From: Citrobacter koseri ATCC BAA-895
GTDB taxonomy: Bacteria; Pseudomonadota; Gammaproteobacteria; Enterobacterales; Enterobacteriaceae
DNA: 64,000 bases
Reading direction: 5' to 3'
Assembly (NCBI RefSeq): GCF_000018045.1
Contig: NC_009792.1
Location: forward strand, 4,154,001 to 4,218,000
Part shown: in pieces, positions 8,994 to 17,413 of the stretch
Layout: every line of letters starts with the position of its first letter
Numbering within the stretch: the stretch's first letter is position 1
Position numbers and translations under genes: made by a program
The notes under the pieces: model-generated
Seen by the model: only the letters and a program-made list of their open reading frames with translations
The model's database searches: none
Told to the model about the DNA's origin: nothing

Positions 8994-9299
8994 ATGTCGA
9001 AAGATAACACTACGGAACATCTGCGCGCTGAGTTGAAATCCCTGGCTGATACGCTCGAAGAGGTGCTTAGCTCCTCTGGCGATAAGTCGAAAGAAGAGTT
9101 GAGTAAGATTCGTAGCAAAGCCGAGCGCGCGCTGAAAGAAAGCCGCAACCGTCTGGGCGAAACCGGCGATGCGATTGCCAAACAAACCCGCGAAGCCGCA
9201 GCGCGCGCTGACGACTATGTACGCGAGAACCCGTGGACGGGCGTCGGCATTGGCGCAGCCGTTGGTGTGGTGCTGGGCGTACTGCTGACGCGTCGTTAA
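8994..9299 (+). CDS. yqjD: Ribosome-associated membrane protein YqjD (DUF883)
   Basis: 101 residues: a charged helical N-terminal part and a C-terminal glycine-rich membrane anchor (GVGIGAAVGVVLGVLLTRR). E. coli YqjD and its paralogues ElaB and YgaM are stationary-phase tail-anchored proteins; YqjD binds ribosomes and slows growth when abundant. Ribosome site GGAG nine bases before ATG 8994. It stands immediately before yqjE, with only two bases between. Confidence 0.95.
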   Translation: MSKDNTTEHLRAELKSLADTLEEVLSSSGDKSKEELSKIRSKAERALKESRNRLGETGDAIAKQTREAAARADDYVRENPWTGVGIGAAVGVVLGVLLTRR

Positions 9300-9301
9300 T
9301 T

Positions 9302-9700
9302 ATGGCGGATTCTCATCACGCGCAGGGGCCAGGCAAAAGCGTTCTGGGCATCGGGCAGCGGATTGTCACTATCCTTGTTGAGATGGTAGAAACCCGACTG
9401 CGACTGGCGGTTGTGGAACTGGAAGAGGAAAAAGCGAATCTCTTTCAGCTTCTGCTGATGCTGGGGCTGACCATGCTTTTCGCGGCGTTCGGTCTGATGA
9501 GCCTGATGGTGCTTATCATCTGGGCGGTTGACCCTCAGTATCGCCTCAATGCAATGATCGCCACCACCGTTGTGTTGCTGGTTCTGGCGCTGATCGGCGG
9601 ACTCTGGACGTTACACAAAGCCCGCCAGTCAACGCTGTTACGCCATACGCGTCATGAACTGGCTAACGACCGGCAAATTCTGGAGGATGATAAGCCGTGA
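9302..9700 (+). CDS. yqjE: Inner membrane protein YqjE (DUF1469, holin-like superfamily)
   Basis: 132-residue protein with two adjacent membrane helices (about residues 45-75 and 80-103) flanked by charged helical ends. No biochemical function is established. ATG 9302 lies two bases past the yqjD stop; the frame is open further upstream but those starts lie inside yqjD. The stop overlaps the yqjK start by four bases (GTGA), so the two are translationally coupled. Confidence 0.93.
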   Translation: MADSHHAQGPGKSVLGIGQRIVTILVEMVETRLRLAVVELEEEKANLFQLLLMLGLTMLFAAFGLMSLMVLIIWAVDPQYRLNAMIATTVVLLVLALIGGLWTLHKARQSTLLRHTRHELANDRQILEDDKP

Positions 9701-9996
9701 GCAGTAAAGTCGAACGTCAAAAGCGTAAGGCGTTGCTGCTCAGCCAAATCCAGCAGCAAAGGCTGGACCTTTCAGCCGGTCGTCGCGACTGGCTGGAAGC
9801 GACGGACAGCTGGGATCGCGGCTGGAACACGCTGATCAGCCTGCGTTCCTGGGCGCTGGTCGGCAGCAGCGTTATGGCTATCTGGACAATTCGCCACCCG
9901 AATCTGCTGGTGCGCTGGGCAAAACGTGGTTTTGGCATCTGGAGCGCCTGGCGGCTGGTCAAAAGCACGATCCGAAAACAGCAGCTGCGCGGCTGA
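9697..9996 (+). CDS. yqjK: Small protein YqjK
   Basis: 99-residue protein, GTG start overlapping the yqjE stop, with GGAGGATG just upstream as ribosome site. The basic N-terminus (VERQKRKALLLSQIQQQRLD) is followed by a weakly hydrophobic central stretch and a Trp/Arg-rich end. Function unknown; it probably works with YqjE and YqjD at the membrane, judging only from the coupled operon. Confidence 0.9.
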   Translation: MSSKVERQKRKALLLSQIQQQRLDLSAGRRDWLEATDSWDRGWNTLISLRSWALVGSSVMAIWTIRHPNLLVRWAKRGFGIWSAWRLVKSTIRKQQLRG

Positions 9997-10016
9997 TTCC
10001 TGCCCCCTTCCTCCTC

Positions 10017-10106
10017 GCCATCCGGCATAACGCCCGATGGCGCTACGCTTATCGGGTCTACGTATTGTTGTTGATCCAATAAGGTGTTTACACCGCCATT
10101 CGGCAA
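10017..10106. repeat. REP pair (BIME) between yqjK and yqjF
   Basis: CCATCCGGCATAACGCCCGATGG with CGCTACGCTTATCGGG, then a degraded partner CCGCCATTCGGCA. Two REP-like palindromes in opposite orientation; the second is decayed. Confidence 0.75.
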
Positions 10107-10273
10107 TCTGTGCCCTGTCACTCAAAATTTTTGAAAATTATTGACAGTTTTCCTTGCTAACAATTGTTACATGTCACGTTTATGATTCTCTCCATCAACC
10201 GCAACGACGCGACATTCCGCGTGATTGCACAAAAAATGAAATCAGCAGCCTGAGTGGTTCCCTGGAGAGTAAA

Positions 10274-10666
10274 ATGAAAAAATTAGAAGATGTTGGTGTA
10301 CTGGTAGCGCGCATTCTGATGCCCATTCTGTTTATCACCGCAGGTTGGGGAAAAATCACCGGTTATGCGGGTACCCAACAATACATGGAAGCGATGGGTG
10401 TTCCGGGGTTCCTGTTACCGCTGACTATCCTGCTTGAGTTTGGTGGCGGTCTGGCGATTCTGTTCGGTTTCCTGACCCGTACAACGGCGCTGTTTACCGC
10501 AGGCTTTACCCTGCTGACCGCGTTCATCTTCCACAGCAACTTTGCGGAAGGCGTGAACTCACTGATGTTCATGAAAAACCTGACCATCGCAGGCGGTTTC
10601 CTGCTGCTGGCCATCACAGGGCCGGGCGCATTCAGCATCGACCGCGTCCTGAATAAAAAGTGGTAA
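10274..10666 (+). CDS. yqjF: DoxX-family membrane protein YqjF
   Basis: 130-residue protein with four membrane helices, DoxX family (signature FITAGWGKITGYAGT and LEFGGGLAILFGFLTR). E. coli yqjF is known from nitro-aromatic (2,4-DNT) sensing, where YhaJ activates its promoter; yhaJ lies 1.7 kb downstream here. A role in quinone or redox detoxification is plausible but unproven. ATG 10274 has GGAGAG; longer in-frame upstream starts add a non-conserved leader. A terminator follows at once. Confidence 0.95.
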   Translation: MKKLEDVGVLVARILMPILFITAGWGKITGYAGTQQYMEAMGVPGFLLPLTILLEFGGGLAILFGFLTRTTALFTAGFTLLTAFIFHSNFAEGVNSLMFMKNLTIAGGFLLLAITGPGAFSIDRVLNKKW

Positions 10667-10684
10667 GCACGCTATACTGAATCA

Positions 10685-10714
10685 AAAAACGAGGGGATAT
10701 TCTCCTCGTTTTTG
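10685..10714 (+). terminator. Rho-independent terminator of yqjF
   Basis: AAACGAGG, loop, then CCTCGTTTTT 20 bases after the yqjF stop: stem with adjacent A and T runs, so it may work in both directions. Confidence 0.9.
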
Positions 10715-10734
10715 CTATCTGGAGGAGAGAGAAA

Positions 10735-11730
10735 ATGGGACAACTGATTGACGGCGTATGGCATGACACCTGGTATGACACCAAGTCTACGGGGGGGAAA
10801 TTTCAACGTTCTGTATCGGCTTTCCGTAACTGGCTCACCGCTGATGGCGCGCCGGGTCCGACTGGCGAAGGGGGCTTTGCCGCCGAAAAAGATCGCTATC
10901 ACCTGTATGTTTCACTTGCCTGCCCGTGGGCGCATCGCACGCTGATCCTGCGTAAGCTCAAGGGGCTGGAACCGTTTATCTCCGTTTCTGTTGTGAATCC
11001 GCTGATGCTGGAGAATGGCTGGACGTTTGATGATAATTTCCCGGCGGCAACCGGTGATACGCTGTATCAACACGAGTTTCTGTATCAACTCTATCTGCAT
11101 GCCGATCCGCACTACAGCGGTCGCGTCACCGTACCGGTATTGTGGGATAAAAAGAATCACACCATCGTCAGTAATGAATCGGCGGAAATCATTCGTATGT
11201 TCAATACCGCATTCGATGCGCTGGGCGCCAAAGCCGGGGATTACTACCCGACGGCCCTGCGCGGAAAAATTGACGAGCTCAATAGCTGGATTTATGACAA
11301 CGTCAACAACGGCGTGTACAAAGCCGGGTTCGCCACCAGCCAGCAGGCCTATGATGAAGCCGTAGAGAAAGTGTTCGAGTCACTGGCGCGTCTGGAGCAA
11401 ATCCTGGGGCAGCACCGTTACCTGACCGGCGACCAGTTAACCGAGGCGGACATTCGCCTGTGGACCACGCTGGTGCGTTTTGACCAGGTTTACGTTACGC
11501 ACTTCAAGTGCGATAAATACCGCATCAGCGATTACCTGAATCTTTATGGTTTCCTGCGCGATATCTGGCAGATACCCGGCATTGCGGAAACCGTCAACTT
11601 CGACCATATCCGTAACCACTACTTCCGTAGCCACAAAACCATCAACCCGACGGGGATTATCTCCATCGGCCCGTTGCAGGATCTCAATGAGTCTCACGGG
11701 CGCGACGTCCGCTTTGCAAAAGCGGGATAA
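10735..11730 (+). CDS. yqjG: Glutathionyl-hydroquinone reductase YqjG
   Basis: Xi-class glutathione transferase that reduces glutathionyl-hydroquinones. 331 residues: thioredoxin-like N-domain with the catalytic Cys63 in the CPWAH motif (SLACPWAHRT), then an all-helical GST C-domain (from about 165) with TGDQLTEADIRLW. Ribosome site GGAGAGAG upstream of ATG 10735. It is separated from yqjF by a terminator, so it has its own promoter or relies on read-through; a redox-stress theme is shared with yqjF. Confidence 0.96.
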   Translation: MGQLIDGVWHDTWYDTKSTGGKFQRSVSAFRNWLTADGAPGPTGEGGFAAEKDRYHLYVSLACPWAHRTLILRKLKGLEPFISVSVVNPLMLENGWTFDDNFPAATGDTLYQHEFLYQLYLHADPHYSGRVTVPVLWDKKNHTIVSNESAEIIRMFNTAFDALGAKAGDYYPTALRGKIDELNSWIYDNVNNGVYKAGFATSQQAYDEAVEKVFESLARLEQILGQHRYLTGDQLTEADIRLWTTLVRFDQVYVTHFKCDKYRISDYLNLYGFLRDIWQIPGIAETVNFDHIRNHYFRSHKTINPTGIISIGPLQDLNESHGRDVRFAKAG

Positions 11731-11888
11731 TCCCTTTACGCCGCCACCAGAAAACAGCCTGATGGCGGCGCTGACTCACCTTACCCGCCCGATGCATTAA
11801 ACACATTAATCATTCGAATATTTACCACCATTCCATTCACGGCTATTCTTATTTAAAAACAAGTGATTGACCGTATGTTGAGGCGAAA

Positions 11889-12254
11889 ATGGACTGGTAT
11901 TTAAAAGTATTGAAGAACTATATCGGCTTTGGCGGCCGCGCGCGTCGTAAAGAGTACTGGATGTTTATTCTGGTCAACGTCATTTTTACGTTCGTGCTGG
12001 GCGTGCTGGACAAGATGTTCGGCTGGCAACGCGCCGGGGGCGAAGGCGTGCTGACAACCATTTATGGCATTCTGATTTTCTTACCGTGGTGGGCAGTACA
12101 GTTCCGTCGGTTGCATGATACCGATCGTTCCGCATGGTGGCTGTTGCTGCTCCTCATCCCTGTTATTGGCTGGCTGGTCATCATCCTCTTTAACTGCCAG
12201 AACGGTACGCCAGGCGAAAACCGCTTCGGGCAGGACCCTAAAATTCTGCCCTGA
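11889..12254 (+). CDS. yhaH: DUF805 inner membrane protein YhaH
   Basis: 121 residues with three to four hydrophobic helices; DUF805 signatures at both ends (FGGRARRKEYWMF near the start, FRRLHDTDRSAWW in the middle, NRFGQDP at the end). Function unknown. In E. coli the paralogue yhaI follows; here yhaI is missing and a REP lies before the convergent yhaJ. Confidence 0.93.
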   Translation: MDWYLKVLKNYIGFGGRARRKEYWMFILVNVIFTFVLGVLDKMFGWQRAGGEGVLTTIYGILIFLPWWAVQFRRLHDTDRSAWWLLLLLIPVIGWLVIILFNCQNGTPGENRFGQDPKILP

Positions 12255-12270
12255 AGTGAAGCCGGTAGAT

Positions 12271-12326
12271 GCCTGATGGCGCTGCGCTTATCAGGCCTAC
12301 GCGAGCGCCTGCACCGCCATCCGGCT
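12271..12326. repeat. REP element between yhaH and yhaJ
   Basis: GCCTGATGGCGCTGCGCTTATCAGGCCTAC followed by the partial partner CCGCCATCCGGC. It lies between two convergent genes. Confidence 0.85.
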
Positions 12327-12343
12327 AAACCGGGCTTGCGCTC

Positions 12344-13240
12344 TTATCTGCTGGCAAACAGTTTCGGGATTTCCCGCAGGCACCAGGCTTTCGCCTCGCC
12401 CATGCTGTCGCGTCGCCAGGCCATAATAATATCAATTTCACTGGTCGATTCCGGGCTGACGACCCGCAGTCTTCCTTGTGCAATATCCTGTTCGACCAGC
12501 GGATACGGCATGGTCGCGACGCCCAGCCCGGCCAGCAAAGCCTGACGTTTGTCTTCAATGGTACTCACCGTCAGGCGCGGCTGTTTGTCCAGCAGCTGCA
12601 CGGTCAATACCGGTCGCTCGCGGGCGGTATCCGCCACCGCCACACCACGATATTTCACGCGGGTCACTTCAGACAGCGGCTCCGGCTCCTGATGAATCGG
12701 ATGGTCCGGCGCCGCCACGTAGACGTTCATCAGCGTATACAGTTTGCGGGAGTTAATTTCTGACGACGAGCGGAAATGCATATCCGGTGCAATCACAATA
12801 TCGGCCCGCCCCTGCTCCAGACGTTCCCAGGCGCCCGCCAGCACTTCCGTGATCACCGAAAGCTGGGTGTTGGCTTTCGCGGCCAGTCGGTCAATCAGCG
12901 GGAAGAAGGCTGAGGTCGGCACCAGCGCTTCTGTCACCAGCGTCAGGTGCGTTTCCCAACCGCGCGCCAGCGCTTCGGCATCGGTGGTCAGCTTGTCTGC
13001 CGCTTCCAGCAATACGCGCCCGCGTTCCAGCAGCATACGCCCTACATTGGTGAATTTTGTCCGATGGCCGGAGCGGTCAAACAACACCACATCCAGCTCT
13101 TCTTCCAGTTTTTGCATGGTGTAGCTGAGCGCGGATGGTACGCGACCTAACTCATCTGCCGCCGCCGCGAAGCTCCCGCGTCGATCTATTGCGTCCATGA
13201 CGCGTAACGCTTCCAGTGTTAACGCCCTTTCTTTGGCCAT
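12344..13240 (-). CDS. yhaJ: LysR-type regulator YhaJ
   Basis: 298-residue LysR-family transcription factor: helix-turn-helix at about residues 6-65 (AAADELGRVPSALSYTMQKLEEEL), then a periplasmic-binding-like effector domain. E. coli YhaJ activates yqjF in response to dinitrotoluene products and controls virulence genes in pathogenic strains. It diverges from yhaK with a 104-base gap and probably controls that promoter as well as its own. Confidence 0.95.
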   Translation of the reverse strand: MAKERALTLEALRVMDAIDRRGSFAAAADELGRVPSALSYTMQKLEEELDVVLFDRSGHRTKFTNVGRMLLERGRVLLEAADKLTTDAEALARGWETHLTLVTEALVPTSAFFPLIDRLAAKANTQLSVITEVLAGAWERLEQGRADIVIAPDMHFRSSSEINSRKLYTLMNVYVAAPDHPIHQEPEPLSEVTRVKYRGVAVADTARERPVLTVQLLDKQPRLTVSTIEDKRQALLAGLGVATMPYPLVEQDIAQGRLRVVSPESTSEIDIIMAWRRDSMGEAKAWCLREIPKLFASR

Positions 13241-13344
13241 ATCGTTCTCATTCAGGAAATTTGAACATACCGGGCAGAATATCTGGCTAACAATGCAGCG
13301 TCCAGCCCCTTAACATAAAAGGAAGTAAAGAGAGGTCAAGAATT

Positions 13345-14046
13345 ATGATTACTACCCGAACAGCCAAACAGTGCGGACAGGCAGACTACGGATGGTTGCA
13401 GGCCCGTTATACCTTCTCCTTTGGACACTACTTCGACCCTAAACTGCTGGGCTATGCCTCCCTGCGCGTACTCAACCAGGAAGTGCTGGCGCCGGGCGCC
13501 TCCTTCCAGCCGCGCACCTACCCGAAGGTGGATATTTTAAACCTGATTCTGGAAGGCGAAGCGGAATATCGCGACAGCGAAGGCAATCATGTCCAGGCGA
13601 AAGCGGGCGAAGCCCTGCTGCTCGCCACGCAGCCGGGCATTAGCTATAGCGAGCATAACCTCAGTAAAGATAAGTCGCTTACCAGGATGCAGCTATGGCT
13701 GGACGCCTGTCCTGAGCGGGAAAACCCGTTGGTACAGAAAACCACGCTAACCGCGAGCAAACAGCAACTCCTCGCCTCCCCGGATGGAGAGCATGACAGC
13801 CTGCAATTACGCCAGCAGGTCTGGGTGCACCATATTGAGCTGAAAAAAGGCGAGTCGCTGAGCTTTCAACTGCATGGCCCACGCGCCTATTTGCAGTCGA
13901 TTCACGGTACGTTTCATGCGGTAACGCATAACGAGGAGCGAGAAGCGCTTACCTGCGGCGACGGCGCATTTATTCGTGATGAAGCTAACATAACGTTAGT
14001 TGCCGACACGCCATTGCGCGCTTTACTGATAGATTTGCCTGTGTAG
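13345..14046 (+). CDS. yhaK: Pirin-related protein YhaK
   Basis: 233-residue bicupin. The first cupin carries the pirin-type motif (FSFGHYFDPKLLGYASLRVLN) and the second half is more diverged (about 150-233). E. coli YhaK is a cytosolic pirin-like protein proposed as a marker or sensor of reactive oxygen and nitrogen species. Divergent from the LysR gene yhaJ and followed closely by yhaL. Confidence 0.95.
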   Translation: MITTRTAKQCGQADYGWLQARYTFSFGHYFDPKLLGYASLRVLNQEVLAPGASFQPRTYPKVDILNLILEGEAEYRDSEGNHVQAKAGEALLLATQPGISYSEHNLSKDKSLTRMQLWLDACPERENPLVQKTTLTASKQQLLASPDGEHDSLQLRQQVWVHHIELKKGESLSFQLHGPRAYLQSIHGTFHAVTHNEEREALTCGDGAFIRDEANITLVADTPLRALLIDLPV

Positions 14047-14072
14047 TCAGAAAAAATAAGGGAGTTATGACT

Positions 14073-14237
14073 GTGAGCAAAAAATCGGCTAAAAAGCATC
14101 AATCCGTAACCCAACCCGCAGCACAGGATGCGGCAAACGCGCCCGGGAAATTTGGCTACGAGGAGATGCTAACCGAACTGGAAGCGATCGTCGCGGATGC
14201 AGAGATCCGGTTAGCGGAAGAAGATGAAGCCGCCTGA
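14073..14237 (+). CDS. yhaL: Small protein YhaL
   Basis: 54 codons from GTG 14073: a basic start (KKSAKKHQS), an Ala/Pro/Gln linker and an acidic helix (FGYEEMLTELEAIVADAE). It matches E. coli YhaL in length and C-terminal half. GGGAG at 14060-14064 is eight bases before this GTG but only two before the in-frame ATG 14067, so GTG is preferred. Function unknown; probably co-transcribed with yhaK. Confidence 0.85.
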   Translation: MSKKSAKKHQSVTQPAAQDAANAPGKFGYEEMLTELEAIVADAEIRLAEEDEAA

Positions 14238-14250
14238 AAAGGCGGCTTCT
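14226..14250 (+). terminator. Hairpin overlapping the yhaL stop
   Basis: GAAGCCGCC-TGAAAAG-GCGGCTTC: an 8-9 bp stem whose loop contains the TGA stop codon of yhaL; a short TTCTGATT follows. Probable terminator, weak T run. Confidence 0.65.
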
Positions 14251-14269
14251 GATTACCGATAAACGTAAT

Positions 14270-14349
14270 GCCGGATGGCGGCGTAAACGCCTTATCCGGC
14301 CTACAAACGCAAGTTACCGTAGGCCTGATAAGCGCAGCGCCATCAGGCA
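14270..14349. repeat. REP pair between yhaL and cyuA
   Basis: TGCCGGATGGCGGCGTAAACGCCTTATCCGGCCTAC and, inverted, GTAGGCCTGATAAGCGCAGCGCCATCAGGCA. It lies between convergent genes. Confidence 0.93.
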
Positions 14350-14365
14350 AACCCGCGCCACCGGG

Positions 14366-15676
14366 TTAATGCGCCTTACTGGCCATAATTTCGATAACCT
14401 GACGGTCGGTTTGCTGCATTGCATGACAGGCCAACGCGCATAAATTCGAAATAGATTGCTCGACGTTATGCGCCACAATTCCTTCGTTGCCGGTCACCGC
14501 CGTATCATCCAGCGCCATTAACACCGCTTTCCAGGCCGCAGACGCGCTGGTCGATACCTTCATCGCACAGCTATTCGATGCGCCGTCGCATATCATCCCG
14601 CTCACGTCGCCGATCATACTGCTGATCGCCATCGCAATCGTGTTATAGCGGCCATCCATCAGCCACGCCATTCCTGCCGCCGCCCCCATTGCCGCCGTGG
14701 TCGCCGCACAGAGCGCTGACAGGCGTGGAAGCTGATGGTGAATGTAGATCGCGCTCAGGTGCGAGAGCATCAGGGCGCGCGCCAGACGTTCGTCATCCGC
14801 CCCCACATGCTCCGCCACCACCATTACGGGAACCGTCGCGGTGATCCCCTGATTGCCGGAGCCGGAGTTACTCATGGCTGGCAGCGTCGCGCCGCCCATC
14901 CGCGCATCCGAAGCTGCGCTGGTGCGAATCAGGATCGCCGTTGACAGATCGTCCGCCAGCAGACCGCGTGCGCACTGCTTTTGCAACGTCGCCCCGATAT
15001 GCAGCCCCCAGGTGCCGCGCAATCCTTCCTGCGACAGCGCGCCGTTCAGTCTGGCGGCCTCCAGAATAAAGCGGATTGACACAAATGGCACCGCATTCAC
15101 AAACGCCAGAATCTCTTCCAGCGAGGTCTTTGATAAGACCGACAGCGGCGATTCTTGCGCCTCCCCCTGCACGCTTTCGGTCTGCGTAAAGATCACCCCA
15201 GTGTGAGTTTCAATGCGCACGATATTGGTGTGCCCGCCGACGATCGTTACGCAGGCCCACGCATCGCCGCTGTACACTTTAGCGCGTGAGAAGAGGATGT
15301 CGTCGCATGGCTCCTGCAACATCACCGACACCTTCCCGGCAGCCAGCATCGCTTTCGCATCCGCAATCGCCCCCGAAGAGGCGTTTTTCAACACTTCCAG
15401 CCCCGCGCTGGCATCGCCGCCAAGCGCCCCCAGCGCTGCCGCAATGGGAAGCCCAACCATCCCGGTGCCCGGTACGGTGACGCCCAGGCCATTCTTCATC
15501 AGGTTCGGCGAGACCCACGCGTCAACGCGTTCAACTTCGCCGTCAAGTTCAGCCGCGGCAACCGCCGCCGCCAGCGCCAGAGAGACAGGTTCCGTACATC
15601 CCAGTGCCGGTTTTACCTCTTCCTGTACTGCGAGGATAAAACGCTGCCATAACGGATTTTCTGTAGACTCAAACAT
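14366..15676 (-). CDS. cyuA: L-cysteine desulfidase CyuA (YhaM)
   Basis: Breaks L-cysteine down to pyruvate, ammonia and sulfide; an iron-sulfur enzyme of the UPF0597/serine-dehydratase-alpha-like family, linked to anaerobic cysteine catabolism in E. coli and Salmonella. 436 residues. Conserved cysteines are visible in [12 protein letters not shown] near the N-terminus and in [15 protein letters not shown] near the C-terminus, likely cluster ligands. ATG 15676 is chosen ([13 protein letters not shown]); an upstream in-frame start at 15709 lies inside cyuP. Second gene of the cyuPA operon, 25 bases after cyuP. Confidence 0.95.
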
Positions 15677-15701
15677 AACAACAACCTTACTTTCAGGAAG
15701 A

Positions 15702-17033
15702 TCAAGCAAATGCCAGGAACGGAGAAACGCACAGCAGCAAACCCGTGACGATAATCAGATACAGAGACGCGCCCTTGTATTTGTGCAGTGCAGGAACTTT
15801 GTAGACCAGCCAGGCCGGGATCAAACATCCCACCATGCCGAAGATCGGGCTACAGATAGAGGTGAAACTCAGCACCGGCGCATTCAGCACAATGGCGCTC
15901 CAGGCCAGTAAGATGGCGAAAACCATAATGCCGCGCTGCACGAAGCGTTCGTTAATCTTCTCGACAGGCATTCTGCGGCGCAGCAGGTTCATCACAATTC
16001 CCTGAGTCGCTTCGCGAAAGCCTAAATAAACGCCGAAGAACGCGGTCATAACGGCAAAGATATTCAGGATCACGCTGACCACTTTCACCCAGCCCGCACC
16101 CGCGCCGCTAATAAACTGCGCGGCGATCGCCAGTGCAGAGATGTTCTGCTCATAGGCTTTGACCGCTTCGTCATGCCCCATCGCCAGGGTGAAAGAGACC
16201 GCGTAGAAAAAGACGGTAACAAACAGAATGCCGAACGCGATATTCATGGCGCGCAGCGCTTTATGCCGTGCGACCTCAATGGATTTTTCGCGTGAACGAT
16301 AAGAGATCACCATCGGACTCAAGGTCTGGATAAACAGGATGGAGGTCAGCGTAAACGGCAAGGTGATGATGGCGTTTTTAATCAACAGCGCCATCGGCGG
16401 CAGCGCGCCAATGTTGTACAAATGCCACATCCCGATCATTGAGACGCCGAGTGCCGCGACAACCAGCAGTTTAGTCAGCACCATGCCGGTCGAAATCTTG
16501 AACAGAAGCTGCTCGCCGCGTGACGAGATCGCCACCAGAATGCAAATCAGCACCAGTCCATAGAACGGGCTGTCGGAGAGCAAACCTTCCGTGACGCCAA
16601 AGGTGTGCAGATAAGAGGCGCTGTCGTTAGTGATGGCGGTGGAGTAGACAAACATCCAGATCACCAGCATCACAAAGTAGAGTGCGCCTAACAGGATGCC
16701 CCAGTTTTTCCCCAGATAGCCGCTGATGACGCTCGGGTAGTCTTTACATTCCGGGGACTCCGCCAGCGTGTTGATGAACAGGCGCTGGAACAGATACATC
16801 GCGGGATAGCCGATAATAGAGGAGAGTAAAAAGACCCACAGCCCCATTAAACCGACCTGCACCGGGAGAAAAACAATCCCCGCGCCGATCGCCATACCAA
16901 TACTCATGATGACCCAGCCCGTGTCGGTGCTGTCGAATTTAATGGCTTCGCGCCATTCGCTTTCGGTCATCCCTGCCCGGCGCGCCGGAGCTGATGCGTC
17001 GAGTATTACGCTGTTATTCGTTGCCGTTTCCAT
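15702..17033 (-). CDS. cyuP: Cysteine/serine permease CyuP (YhaO)
   Basis: Inner membrane amino acid permease of the hydroxy/aromatic amino acid permease (HAAAP) family, 443 residues and about 11 helices (first: [21 protein letters not shown]). In E. coli it imports cysteine for CyuA and was earlier described as a D/L-serine transporter (DlsT). ATG 17033 (METATNN) fits family length; the frame extends 19 codons upstream to 17090. It shares its fold with TdcC and Mtr in this window. Confidence 0.95.
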
Positions 17034-17267
17034 TACGTTCTCGCTTAATATGTAGGTAGAGTTTTTTATTATTTTTCCGTGCCGCATCAAGGCGATACGC
17101 GGTACGTCGTGCGCAGGCGAGTTATTGGAGTAGTGAGGAAATCATACGCGCAGGATCAGAGAAAAACTTCACAAACAAACCCCTGTAATTTCTAAAAGTT
17201 AAGAAATATTTTCTCTTTTACGGCCAAATAAAGAATTGAATTTCTATTCTTGAAGCAGATCACAACA

Positions 17268-17296
17268 AAAAAGGTGCACTAAAGTGCACCTTTTTA
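17268..17296. terminator. Bidirectional terminator between tdcG and cyuP
   Basis: AAAAGGTGCACT-AA-AGTGCACCTTTTT, a perfect stem with A and T runs on both sides. On the minus strand it ends read-through from the tdc operon before the cyuP promoter region (17034-17265). Confidence 0.9.
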
Positions 17297-17320
17297 TCAT
17301 GCCATGTTGATTAATTCATT

Positions 17321-17400
17321 GCCGGATGGCGGCGCTTGCGCCTTCTCCGGCCTGCAAACGTACGTAAACCGTAGGCCTGATAAGCGCAGCGCCATCAGGC
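17321..17400. repeat. REP pair downstream of tdcG
   Basis: GCCGGATGGCGGCGCTTGCGCC then inverted GTAGGCCTGATAAGCGCAGCGCCATCAGGC, 14 bases past the tdcG stop. Confidence 0.9.
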
Positions 17401-17413
17401 ACGGCTATTCACC

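Noticed and set aside
11757..11800. A further REP after yqjG
   Set aside because: Only CCTGATGGCGG and a short run of similar bases are present, with no second arm; at most a remnant.
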